A stretch of 64,000 bases of DNA, taken from assembly GCF_023856365.1 (NCBI RefSeq), contig NC_064542.1, forward strand, positions 10,933,863-10,997,862. The letters run 5' to 3'. Positions 34,822-45,189 of this stretch are shown one piece after another. The DNA comes from Brienomyrus brachyistius. Taxonomy: Eukaryota; Chordata; Actinopteri; Osteoglossiformes; Mormyridae. Within the stretch, counting starts at the first letter, position 1. Every line of letters begins with the position of its first letter. The translations under genes and the position numbers were made by a program. The notes below the pieces were generated by a model that did not search any database, was not told where the DNA came from, and saw only the letters and a program-made list of their open reading frames with translations.

Positions 34822-35987
34822 AGATAATCGCCAATTACGAAAATGATCACATATTAGGATACTTTTAATCAATATCAACATGTCCCCTTGTCTAAGCAAA
34901 GGTAGCGATGCTCTCTCAGTTAGGTCAATCCAGACCTTGGACTTTTGGATCTTTTGGAACCGTTAGCTTCAGTCGTCATAAATAACAATAAATTAATGAA
35001 TACTACTCCGAGATTATTTATAATGAATGGAGGATAACGAGAGAGGTTATAGCTGTCGGGAAAATCCGAAAGCTATTAGGAATAAATTGAATGGTTTAGG
35101 CAGTGTTTTCAAAAGTGAAATTCAACACGTTTTTACGCATAATCACAACCTTTTTTTTAAAATAAAAAAAAAACAAGCTGAAATATTTTTACAATGAATG
35201 AGTCTGATTAATTAATTATATATACACAGTGTATATATATATATAAGCAAATATGTATGTATGCATGTATGTATATATGTATGTAAGAAATGATCATCAT
35301 TTAATTTTCAAAGCTAATCGAAGGTTTAATTTCACGGTTATTAATGACATGGATTCATTCGGGATTTTTCTCTTTTTTAAATTCTGAGCGGGAATAAAAA
35401 AAAATGTGTTCCCGATCATACAATTGCATCAAATCTCTTTCGAAAGTGATGTTGTCATGCGAAACACTGACTTCTGAAGCTGCCACCGACCTGTGCCCAT
35501 TCAATATCCCTTACATGAAGAGTTAAATATTTTGGAAGTTTGATGCGTAGCTCTTCACAGGTCAGTGTTATGCAAAGCGTGACAGATTTCGCCTGGACAT
35601 TTAAAGTGCAGTACGCGCATGAATAGGGATGTGAATATTAAAAACAATAATTCGAGGTATACCAGTAGCAATTATTTCGATTGCAATTTGAAAATAATAA
35701 GGTACTGTAAATATTTTATTGATCCCTAAAATGGGTTAAAGAGCGACAAGGTTCTATAAATCCTACCTCAGTATCTCTACAGGCTGGGCGATTAGAGCCT
35801 CTGGACAACCCGTCGCTGGCAGTTACCACTGCTGACAAGAGGAGCACAGTACTGTTAACTGGGCAGCCATCTATTACTGACGCTACTAAACCCCTAGCAT
35901 CAGTTGCTATACAAGATGGAATGAAATCGCGAGTCGTGGCATGGAGACGGACGCACGCACGTCTATAACGCCGCACGTTTGTTTCTC

Positions 35988-35995
35988 TGACGTCA
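35988..35995. promoter_or_regulatory. Full palindromic CRE (TGACGTCA)
   Basis: TGACGTCA lies in a local CpG-rich patch (about 35930-36310) surrounded by AT-rich DNA. This is the most likely pura promoter neighbourhood. Confidence 0.45.
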
Positions 35996-36029
35996 TCACG
36001 TAGAGTCCCCGGGACTGCAGCAGTCTTAC

Positions 36030-36310
36030 GCCTCTTGCCGTGACCAGGAAGGTATTGCAGCTAGAGGATCGGGCTGGGTGTCTGAAGTTATCGGTTTGAA
36101 AATCCAAAAAACCAAAGTCTGGATCGACCTAAACGAGAGAGCATCACCACCTCCTCTCTAAAACGTCCGCTTTGCATAGACAAAAGCACATTTTGCCGTG
36201 TCGATTCTGAAAAGTACAGTTATTTTTGCTAATTTTGGTAATTGGGGAGTATCTCTGCATTTCGGGTTTGAAAGACGTCAGCGCAGTCACGACACGGAGA
36301 CCTACGGCGG
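36030..36310 (-). promoter_or_regulatory. pura: Candidate pura promoter / 5' non-coding exon
   Basis: On the minus strand AAGAGGC|GTAAGA gives a usable donor at 36029. Upstream sequence is CpG-containing (ACGGCGGC, GCGCAG, GACACGG). It would pair with the acceptor at 31536. No transcript evidence; the -1 base is C rather than G. Confidence 0.35.
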
Positions 36311-36439
36311 CTTTTACTGCGGCAAAATAAAACGAGCCGTTTTACTATCCCCGAATAAAATGACACTTGTACTTAGCAATGTAATGTTTGGTTAACTACA
36401 CAGATTAACTTAAAAACATGTTGACAGATTAAAACAAGT

Positions 36440-36482
36440 GTCTATCAATCTATCTGTCTGTCTGTCTGTCTGACTGACTGTC
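36440..36482. repeat. (TCTG)n microsatellite
   Basis: ATCT and TCTG units, ending GACTGACTG. Confidence 0.9.
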
Positions 36483-37084
36483 GACTGTATCAATCTTTTC
36501 GTGTCATGGCTACGTACATAGGTACTGTTGAAATGACATGATTGCAGCCTTGCATGACATCAGTTCTAATTCTTATTAAGTTTTAATTCGACTATAATTC
36601 TCCTCGTGTTGATAGTTTCTCTGACGGTATTCGTCTGCAGCACAGTTCAGCAATATTTTAAAATGGCATATAACTACACAGTAATCGAAGTAAGTAAGCT
36701 TATTAAAAACTGTAACCGTTTTTATAACGATCGGAATATCGATCTTCTACTTTTTTTTCGCCCACTGTCTTTTGGGAGAAAAAATAAAAAACAAGTCAAC
36801 AATTAAGGTTGATGCAGTCTCTATTTCTTTAGCCTACAATTTAACTCGTGGAAACTACAAAAATGATCGTGAATGGGCAGAAAACATTACACGTTAGAAT
36901 ATGAATATAGGCCAATGTTCACATTTTTTTCACATCAAACATAGATATGCGTTATGTCATTCGTGTGATTTCATGGGGCAATATGCTGCAAAAACAACTC
37001 CAAAACAAACGTAGATGCTCTATGACTGTCTCTATGGGAATCAAAGTCATGTCAAGTCTTGGTCGTCCATAGGGCTTACCGTGT

Positions 37085-37105
37085 TTCAGTACCACGGACA
37101 GCACC
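37085..37105 (+). promoter_or_regulatory. Candidate RE1/NRSE (REST-binding) element
   Basis: TTCAGTACCACGGACAGC followed by ACC matches the canonical 21-bp RE1 at 18 of 21 positions, including both half-sites and their spacing. It lies 3.1 kb before the nrg2 start codon and about 1 kb from the candidate pura promoter; orthologues of both genes are neuronally expressed. Confidence 0.6.
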
Positions 37106-37238
37106 CACGCGCTATTTGCCACTGACGCTAACCAAATTTGAACTACGGTTATTAAGCACACTATATGGTCAATCAATTGATATATATGCCCATGAATTTC
37201 CACATAGTATCTGGCATGGGCATGTATGTATCTTACAT

Positions 37239-37364
37239 GGGGGGGGGGGGGGGGGGGGGGATTTGAATTCCCCAATGTAGAGTTTGTTCCACCATGCGGG
37301 ATCCCTTCAAGTACTGCAGTTTGCCCCCACAGTCCTACAGACGTTGCAGGCTCTAAAGTGCCCA

Positions 37365-37460
<96 letters not shown>
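37239..37460. repeat. G22 run and (GT)47 microsatellite
   Basis: A G homopolymer of about 22 lies at 37239-37260, and an almost perfect (GT) tract of about 94 bp at 37367-37460. The long open frames over the latter are artefacts. Confidence 0.95.
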
Positions 37461-37463
<3 letters not shown>

Positions 37464-37575
37464 GGCATCCTGCCCAATGTATGTCCCTTCCTTGAGGCCT
37501 ACACCGTGTGCCATAGGCTTCAGGGCACAGCCAAGACCCTGTATTGAGTAAGCAGTTGGAAGGTAAATGGATGAA
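37290..37575 (+). mobile_element. Degenerate SINE split by a (GT)n expansion
   Basis: Left part: CACCATGCGGGATCCCTTCA, then CCCCCACAGTCCTACAGACG (SINE body). After the (GT)n: GGCATCCTGCCCAATGTATG, CCTTGAGGCC, then AGTAAGCAGTTGGAAGGTAA and ATGGATGAAT (SINE tail). The order matches 9497-9847. Confidence 0.6.
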
Positions 37576-37640
37576 TATTCTTGAGCAATAACAATCCAAT
37601 CTAAAACATGTGGTATCAATTTTAAATACCGTATACTATG

Positions 37641-37740
37641 TGTGTGTCTGTGTGTGTATATATATATATATATATATGTAAATACAGACACACACACACA
37701 CACACATACATGCATACATACACACATAACATACACACAC
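37641..37740. repeat. (TG)n(TA)n(CA)n compound microsatellite
   Basis: TG, TA and CA runs in sequence, self-complementary. Confidence 0.92.
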
Positions 37741-38799
37741 TACTTTACCTATGCGGATTTTTGCATAACATACCATAATGGATTAGTAAAGAAAACTAGT
37801 ACAATTGGATATGAAAGAGAATTACTTAATTTAATTATTCAAGTAAGAACATACTGACTTTCTTAATATCAAGAGCAATTGCTAAGCCGTTGGAATGAAT
37901 TAAGTATCGTCTAATGAATGCATTTTTGTCAGAGGTTCTCATTTATTTTCATGTAGTTTTAGTACAAATTATGAACAGATAGGGTCTGCACAGCAATGAT
38001 GAGTTTACGTTGAAGCATGTGGTGCATTAAACCTCTGCATTTCATCCTATTCACACATCCAGACCCCAGAAAAGCAATCTGATGTTTAAATGAAGATAAC
38101 CCACAATGAACAGAGCAATGCAAATGCAGTACTGTAAAATATTCATTTTCGTTTTGAGTTCAGTACAATGCTGCATACTGCCAGTGATAAATTAGCACTG
38201 CCACTTTTGCTAATAATACTAGACCTAAGACAGTAGGTTAACGGAAACAAACATAGCATCTCAGAATTTAATTTAATTATGTATTTATCGATATATAGTA
38301 GCATCAAACAATGTAGGCCTCCATCCACAGTATGATGGTCAGGGACATGGAACGAGCACCTACAGTTTATGCTCACCGTAATTTCTCCCCTACTCTTGAT
38401 ATGATTAAAATTCTACTTAATATACATGCAAGTCGTCTTCTATTGATAACAATATCATAGTAGTAGAATATATAGGCACAGGGCCATATTTAGGATTTTT
38501 AAAATACCGAGGTCAGAAGTGTTAGTCCTTCCTATATGTGCCCTGTAATGGATCATGGTTATTGGAGTTGCAGAAAAAAACTCCTTGGACTTGACCTCGG
38601 TGTCCTCACTGGTAAGTGCGTGCATGTATACACAGTTATTACAACAGCAAAGATAATGGCTGAGTCAGTGAACGAGAGTGAATACACAGCGCTGATGGAT
38701 GGGGTCCCTCGGCTGATACCTGCCGTTCTGTCCTGCTATTGCTTTTGCAAGCTTTAATCAACGTGACTTAAACAGCAGATGTCGCCCTTTACGAATTTT

Positions 38800-40161
38800 T
38801 ATCCACTCTTCCGCGACATGACGGCATGGTTACACTGCATTCCGGGTAAATCGTAGATGCCTGGGCTGCGCTGGGTATCCTGGTTACCTCGCATCTGCAC
38901 CTTCGGCATGAATGGTTCTGTATGACGTATTCATACAGGAATAGTATGTTACATGGTGTTTCCCCACCTATAGCAAACATCCTAACGACCCCCACATGAT
39001 GTGACCGTTCATGCGGTGATGTCCTTGCACATACTGTTTGTAATTCTCTGAAAACGTGTATTTAATATCTGGGGTTTGATTGAGTTCGTTTTGTCTGTTA
39101 GATGCAGCGGAGCGGATATAATCCAAATGTAAGATAATAACCTGTAAGTTAATGATGAAAAACGCGAAACCGTTTCGGGAAAAAGAATGAGTTGAAAGCG
39201 CTTGGTCTGGTTTTCAAGCGCAGGTCGATGTATCCAGCGCGGCAGCACGTCTGTTGAGTCACTGTACAGTGAGCATCTTTCCATCGCTTTTTTTGGTGAG
39301 AAAACTATTCATCGCAAGACGATGTAATGGGAGTCATGATGCGCAACACGATGTCTCAGTATGTCATTTTACTTTGATTTATCGAATAGTATGATATTGT
39401 TGCGAAGATGCACAGAGCGCCATTGTTTTGCAGGTGGTTTTGGCAACCTGTAGTTCTGAATCGTTCCGTCACATAATTTCTCCGTTTTTTTTAACCTGTT
39501 ATCTGGGTTTAAGTTGTCTATGATACCGATCAGTAGGAGATATTTGCTCTCGTAAGTTATTCGCTTGGATAAGAAAGAAGGGAGCTTTTGTTGAAGGGCG
39601 CGCTGGTTGCATCGGCAAAGCAAAATTATTTCGCGTTTTGTTTTTGCCGAGAAAATTATTTTTCCTCATATCTTTAGGTGGACAGAAGCTCGCCTCTCTG
39701 CATAGTACATGTAGGTGGTTTCCAATGGGAAGCGGCGCGACCACCTCGAACGATGGGATTCTCTGGATGAAGACGAGCGGCGTCTTGCAGAAGCTGTGAT
39801 ACTGGATGCGTCCATTAAGAAAGGAAAAGACAGATATATAAACGTAACGCACAGCCAACGAGAATGATATAATCTGCTTTGTGCAATGGCTTTTTAGCAG
39901 AATACAGAGACGGGATTTTTAACCCAGGATCATTACGCCGTTTCCGGTTCCTCGGTGGTGTTTCCCCATAGCAAACTGTATCGGAGAAGCAGCAGATCCA
40001 GATGGCATGGACACTTCCGCAAGGTCTGCCGCTGTGCCGTGCTGCTGGAGCTCACTTGCAGTCTCCTACTCCAACTCAGCTCCATCATCATCATCATCGC
40101 CCAAGCGCCCCGAGAGCACTGCAGCAACGCGGCCGGCAATCACAGAGCCAAAGCAGGCGGC
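38800..40161 (+). promoter_or_regulatory. nrg2: nrg2 upstream region and 5' leader
   Basis: CpG frequency rises from about 38800 toward the first coding exon. No TATA box or single start site can be chosen. The last 160 bases hold two ATGs opening out-of-frame upstream ORFs (see separate entries). The main frame is open back to a TAG at 39895 but has no ATG before 40162. Confidence 0.5.
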
Positions 40162-40172
40162 ATGAGGCTTGA
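40002..40172 (+). CDS. Upstream ORF 1 overlapping the nrg2 start
   Basis: ATG at 40002 in moderate context opens 56 codons (MAWTLPQGLPLCRAAG..., with HHHHH from a CAT run). It stops at TGA 40170-40172, eight bases past the nrg2 ATG, in another frame. If translated it would reduce nrg2 initiation. Confidence 0.35.
   Translation: MAWTLPQGLPLCRAAGAHLQSPTPTQLHHHHHRPSAPRALQQRGRQSQSQSRRHEA
40007..40165 (+). CDS. Upstream ORF 2, ends in ATGA over the nrg2 start
   Basis: ATG at 40007 has G at -3 and +4 (strong context). It opens 52 codons containing PCCW and SYSNSAPSSSSSPKRPES. The stop TGA (40163-40165) overlaps the nrg2 ATG (40162-40164) as ATGA, an arrangement used for termination-reinitiation. 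The Cys-Cys and Ser-rich content resembles the N-terminal extension of human NRG2, which there is in frame with the main protein. Confidence 0.4.
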   Translation: MDTSARSAAVPCCWSSLAVSYSNSAPSSSSSPKRPESTAATRPAITEPKQAA

Positions 40173-40570
40173 TTCAGTGCATTTCTCCATGCTGGTCATC
40201 GGGGTCTCCTTCGCCTGCTACTCCCCGAGTTTAAATTCCCTGCAGGACCAGGCTTACAAATCAGCGGTGGTCATTGAAGGCAAGGTGCAGGCTGTACCTG
40301 TGAATGTCTCAAAGGAGCCGTACAGTGTGAATGTCAAAGTGCTAGATGTTTGGCCGTTGAACAGTGGTGGCCTGGAGCGGGAGCAGCTCGTCACCGTCGG
40401 GGAGTTCGGCTCGGAGGCTCCGTGCACCAAAGTAAAAAAGAACCACAAATATATTTTTTTCATGGACCCAACCGACGAACCCTTAGTATTTAAGGCATCC
40501 TTTGCTCCCCTAGATACCAGCGGCAAGAATCTAAAAAAAGATGTTGGGAGCATCTTGTGCGAAGACTGCG
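40162..40570 (+). CDS. nrg2: nrg2, neuregulin 2, first coding exon
   Basis: Neuregulin 2 is an EGF-family ligand of ErbB3/ErbB4, made as a membrane precursor. The exon encodes 136 residues plus one base, ending TGCG|GTAAGT (phase 1, next residue Ala expected). The ATG has G at -3. MRLDSVHFSMLVIGVSFACY gives a hydrophobic core like human GFSMLLFGVSLACYSPSL. Then SLQDQAYKSAVVIEGKVQ, WPLNSGGLEREQ, KYIFFMDPTDEPLVFKASFA and PLDTSGKNLKKDVGSILCED follow human NRG2 closely. The region between EGKVQ and VKVLD is shorter than in human. The Ig and EGF domains come from later exons not in the window. Confidence 0.95.
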
Positions 40571-41008
40571 GTAAGTTTAATCCTTATTCCTCTTTGCGGT
40601 GTAAACGATCGGTAATGTTTAATGGTAAATACTTGTCAGTCCCTTCACTTCCTAATTTTATCGCGCCTTTTTGTTGTGCAATTAGCGGATGTAAAGTATG
40701 ATTTTATGTTTTGGTGATGGAATGAAATTCTGAAGTGTAAGTAACAGATGGGTGTTTGTGGGGCGTCTCTGCAGCATTGCTCCAATTAGGGTAATGTAGA
40801 AATATCCCTATTAGACTCACAGGAAATCTGAATACACGTGCATACATTAAACGCTGGCACTTTATGGGCATTTAAGTAAATATGACACCAACTTTTATTA
40901 AAGAAACACTTATACCGTTGTGATATTTGTTATCACCAAGTGGGTGATGGGGTAGGTTGTGGGAACGCCGATGTTGTGCATCATCGATACCAGCATTTAA
41001 TCGCTGTT

Positions 41009-41051
41009 TTAAGCCATTTTAGTTATATGCTGTGGAATGCACATAGGGCAA
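41009..41051 (+). repeat. 43-bp repeat pair in nrg2 intron, copy A
   Basis: TTAAGCCATTTTAGTTATAT and the 23 bases after it recur at 45147-45189 with 2 mismatches, same orientation. Confidence 0.85.
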
Positions 41052-41299
41052 ACGTAGTGAGCGTGAATGGTCTTACGTAGGAAATTACTAGGTAAATTTG
41101 GAAATGCATGGAGTCCGTCAATGTAGTAATAGTTATTTCTAAAGGGGAAACTGGGAAAAGGGCACCCTAAGCGAAGTCCGGTGATCTATCTCAGTGCGGG
41201 TATTGGCGCTGTACCCTCGTGTGGATACTGGACTACCGGAGAAACGGAATCTGTATACGACCGGCACATCTGCTGAATGCCATTTTAAGCAGAATATGA

Positions 41300-41302
<3 letters not shown>

Positions 41303-41374
<72 letters not shown>
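41303..41374. repeat. (AT)n(GT)n microsatellite
   Basis: A TA run of about 42 bp is followed by a GT run of about 28 bp. Confidence 0.95.
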
Positions 41375-41375
<1 letters not shown>

Positions 41376-42428
41376 CCATTTATTGACTTCTTCTCTTGTT
41401 AATCGATAAATGGCCGAATTTCCTAGCATATTTAATCTTTTTCACTTCTTTTTCTCACTAGCAATTTCCGTTTCTCTGCAGTTTAAACATGACGACTTTT
41501 ATCGCGACATATAGGACAACGGTGTTATTACCTAGAGGCGAGTCCGACGCCTTCACAACTCATGTTTATCATCGTTGTGATATCCAATTTCTGACTGATA
41601 TTACTCTTTATTAAGAGTACATCACCTTGCCCGCGTGACTGTTAGGCTAATAAAAAACGTGCAATGCTACATTTAACACATTTCAAGTTGCCGGGACTGA
41701 TGTCTTCCTCTTTGGCCTCGGTGTGTTCATGAGAATGTAGAAGATAGACCTTTACACAGTTATGTATGATGCTATGTATTCAACAATGTGAGCAGACATG
41801 TGTGGACTTTAATCTGTGGGAGTGTTGCTCTGTCCAGGGTGCTGGAGCACTGCAGAACCACCACGTGGGAGCAGCAAGCAGCACGAGGGTTCTGTTGCTA
41901 AGCGCTGTGTTATGAAATCTGCTGGAGCAAAATCGACAGTATGTCCTCCTCATATATATTGTATTGAGAGTTAAAAAGCTCCGTTTTCATTCCTAATGCC
42001 ATTACGTGTATATTCATAGTTAGAGGAAATGAACAAAAATGTGCAGTCATTCCAGAATTATTATGACAAAACTGATGTTTAGAATGGCTTGTTCGCTTCA
42101 TTGAAGATTATCTGAGATTTTTTCTTAATCTATCTTTCCATTCTCTTCCAAAGAAAATCAGGCTTGTATATTAACTTATCTGTCGAACAATCAAATGGTC
42201 CTCTGATCATCTGAGCAGGGATTTGACCCCTCTTTGCCTTCCCACAGTCTCAAGGAGGCTTAGCTCTTAATAAATTTAATATTCAAAGTACTTTTGAAGG
42301 AGGTCGTTTTACAGTCCATCTTTTGAAATGTCCTTGGGATTCGAGAACTAATTTGCGCACGCAACATTTGCAAACTTCGGTTTCATCTTCATTGTCCTTC
42401 AGAGGTGTTGTGTCCCATCCTATACAAG

Positions 42429-42473
42429 CCGTGGACTGCCTGTCGGTTCCCGAGGACCGGATTGGGAAACACG
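42429..42473. mobile_element. hAT MITE right-end fragment
   Basis: GTGGACTGCCTGTCGGTTCC, then CGAGGACCGGATTGGGAAAC ending in ACGGG, matches the right arm of the CAGTGTTTCC family. Confidence 0.6.
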
Positions 42474-43747
42474 GGCTTAGAGTAGCTCCTAAGCCAGGCT
42501 CCTAAGCCATTTCCTTCCGTAGGTGATTTCAGAAGTTTGAGGTTTCGCCTCCTTTTACAGGCAACAAAATATCACAGGAAGCATTTATGTATTTATGCTA
42601 GGCCAGAGGTAATCTTTGTACACAGCTCAATCTACTCTCTGTTCCCCGCTCTAAAGTAACCTTTACCAGCCACTGCAGAGAGAACATGGCACTGATAAAT
42701 CACGCAGATTGAAGTGAATGTTTTGTGAAGATGCCTTCTGTTTCTGTCATTGCATTATGATTAAAGGGGAAACACCACAGATCAGCTTTGCTCGCTGTGA
42801 TCACACCATTGCCGGCGTCGCCACCTTTATTTTGTAACTGTTCCTGGCATGTGGACACTTCTTCTTCCTGCCTGAAAGGAATCTGAGCAGGAATGCATGA
42901 GATCTGTCTGCTAAATTGAATGGTGGAGATAAAAATATGTCTGTCCCTTATGACACACCCTACATTGACTGGCGGTGGATGTTAATTGCGTGGAATGTCT
43001 GCGTGCTGCTCCCGTCTGTCAGTAAGTCCGTGTTAGCTGGAGCCGGCTGTAGATTACCTCTGCACCTGTCTCTGAAATGTGCAGGCGAGTGTGTGTGTGT
43101 GTGTGCATTTGCTTGAGTGTGTTAGAGATGCTGGAGGTGTGAGATGTGTCTGCAGCATCGCGGCCAATCAGATGATCGGTACCCTGAGGGCCGGAACGGC
43201 CCTGGTTTTCATTCTATCCCTCTTGTTGTTTCTTTGAAGTAACATGAATGACCCGTGATTAGTGTAAATTACATACATGGTCAGAACCACAAATCAAATT
43301 TACATCGTCTGCTCCTTATTGTTAGATTTTTATTCTTGCTGCAGTTTGACCGAGATGTATATTCTTCCCATTTTAATAGTAAGGAGACCTGGTGCCAGTC
43401 TGATATCGCTCAAAGGACCATAAGGATCGTAACCTGACCTGGCAAATCTCCTCCTCCACGCCTGTGGTCTGCGATTGATATTGACATTTTATTATTTCAC
43501 TGTTTCCTAAGATAGTTACGAATAAGAGGAGGCCATTCGGCCAATTCAACTCGGAGGGAATTAAATTATTTTGAAAAGGTACAACATAACAGTGGTAATT
43601 AAAGTTGTGACTATGTACAGCTATTTGTTTGAGCCAGAAATGGTGCTAATGGACTTCTTTGCACTCTTCTGGACACTGCAAATGCTACACTGTACCTATG
43701 TTGCTGGCAACACTTTTTAATTTAGAAACGTTTTTAGGCAACAGTAA

Positions 43748-43870
43748 GACATTCATCCATCTATCCATCCATCCATCCCTCCATCCATCCATCCAACCAT
43801 CCATCACTCCTTCAAATGGCCATCCCGGTCAGGGTTGCATGGGGCCTGACGCCTGTCCCTCGCTGCACAG
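43748..43870 (-). mobile_element. SINE 3' fragment, reversed, with (ATCC)n tail
   Basis: A (CATC)n run near 43752-43800 is followed by GGTCAGGGTTGCATGGGGCC and TGACGCCTGTCCC, the complement of the SINE tail (TCCGGACCCCCCACGACC plus GGATGG units). Confidence 0.55.
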
Positions 43871-44640
43871 GGAAAGGCTGGGGACAGTAAGATTACTTTC
43901 AGATAAAATCCAGCACTTAAAATACAGTACAGCAGCAATGTAACTCAGCCTCTTGATAATGTTCTTTCTCGTGAGCTTATGGTGCACCTGCCCAAAAGAA
44001 ACCGCAGGCAAATACTGTCAGATAATATCAAACGATCCAGATAAATCTCTGAAGACCTAAAGCATATATGCACTTAAATAATAGGTGTGTTTTGTTGTGA
44101 TGTGAGTTTGTGAATTTGTTGTATTTGTGTTATATAGCAAGTATATACAGTATAGTACAAATATTATAAGGTGAATTCATCCTATGGATGACACAATTGC
44201 ATAAAAGTACTAAATAAAACCATGTCCAAATGATTAAATCATCGGTGTCCTGGTGGACAGTGTTGTTTTTCATTTTGGCTGGACCCTCGCTGTGACAGCC
44301 TAGGCCCTGCTGTGCAGTGGCAGCAGCTGCTGCTTGTTGAGGAGAGGTTGCCAGGCGCTCCCCCGCCTACGGTGGCTGAGAGGGAACATTCCAGTGCTGA
44401 CCTTAGAGCGCTGAATGCTGAAGTGGCTGCTGCGAGAGACTTTAAATAGAGCCAGAGTGAAAAAGCTCTGCGCAACAGTGCCTGTGGTGTAAGAGGCTTG
44501 TGGAAGAAGTTTTTCGCGAAGACCATCTTACCTCACTCCTAATTAAAATAGGGATGGTATTGATTAAGACGTGCCTTAGGTTATATACTTGGGATATTTA
44601 CCTGACAGTCGATTAGCATTTGGTGCTATGTGTTATGAGG

Positions 44641-45110
44641 CAGTGTTTCCCAATCCAGTCCATTGGGGACCCCCAGACAGTCCAAGTGTTTGAACAAAAA
44701 TCTCGACTGTGTGCTGGGGACCTTGGAGGGAGCAAAAATGTGGACTGTCTGTCGGGGAGCTGGGAGGAAGCAAAAATGTGGACTGTCTGCTGGGGAGTCG
44801 GGAGGAAGCAAAAATGTGGACTGTGTGCTGGGGAGCTTGGAGGGAGCAAAAATGTGGACTGTCTGCTGGGGAGCGTGGAGGGAGCAAAAATGTGGACTGT
44901 CTGCCAGGGAACAGGGAGGAAGCAAAAATGTGGACAGTCTGTCAGGGAGCTGGGAGGAAGCAAAAATGTGGACTGTCTGTTGGGGAGCTGGGAGGAAGCA
45001 AAAATGCAGACTGTCTGCCAGGGAACAGGGAGGAAGCAAAAATGTGGACTGTCTGCCGGGGAGCTGGGAGGAAGCAAAAATGTGGATTGCCTGCAGGTTG
45101 TTTTACCTGA
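44641..45110 (+). repeat. hAT-MITE-derived 38-bp minisatellite, 10 units
   Basis: The block opens with the MITE left end CAGTGTTTCCCAATCCAGTC at 44641. A 38-bp unit (GCAAAAATGTGGACTGTCTG plus 18 bases) then starts at 44732, 44770, 44808, 44846, 44884, 44922, 44960, 44998, 45036 and 45074 with no indels. The unit equals the inner arm of the elements at 7424 and 20485. The MITE right end is missing. The unit is stop-free in several frames, so open frames of 130-176 codons appear on both strands; none is a gene. Confidence 0.95.
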
Positions 45111-45146
45111 ATCACTTTGTTTGGCAGTCCAAAGTATTGTTATCGA

Positions 45147-45189
45147 TTAAGCCATTTTAGTTATATGCTGTGGAATGCACGTAGGGTAA
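45147..45189 (+). repeat. 43-bp repeat pair in nrg2 intron, copy B
   Basis: Partner of 41009-41051; it begins 37 bp after the minisatellite block. Confidence 0.85.

Larger units (their letters stand above)
31536..36029 (-). other. pura: Probable pura 5' UTR intron
   Basis: It is very AT-rich with no coding signal and no recognised transposon. It contains (TA)n at 31809-31846, a compound ATT/ATC microsatellite at 33137-33260, a TATG-type run at 35219-35285 and the 43-bp repeat copy B. The upstream end is inferred from a GTAAGA donor on the minus strand at 36029-36024. Confidence 0.4.

Noticed and set aside
36952..37736. Long minus-strand frames rich in Thr-His
   Set aside because: They are translations of the (GT)n microsatellite.
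39955..40161. 69-residue N-terminal extension of nrg2 from 39955
   Set aside because: That start codon is GTG, not ATG. There is no ATG in this frame after the TAG at 39895 until 40162. Non-AUG initiation cannot be excluded but has no support here.
44613..45160. Overlapping open frames of 133-176 codons on both strands
   Set aside because: They are produced by a stop-free 38-bp tandem repeat; no frame is favoured and no domain is present.
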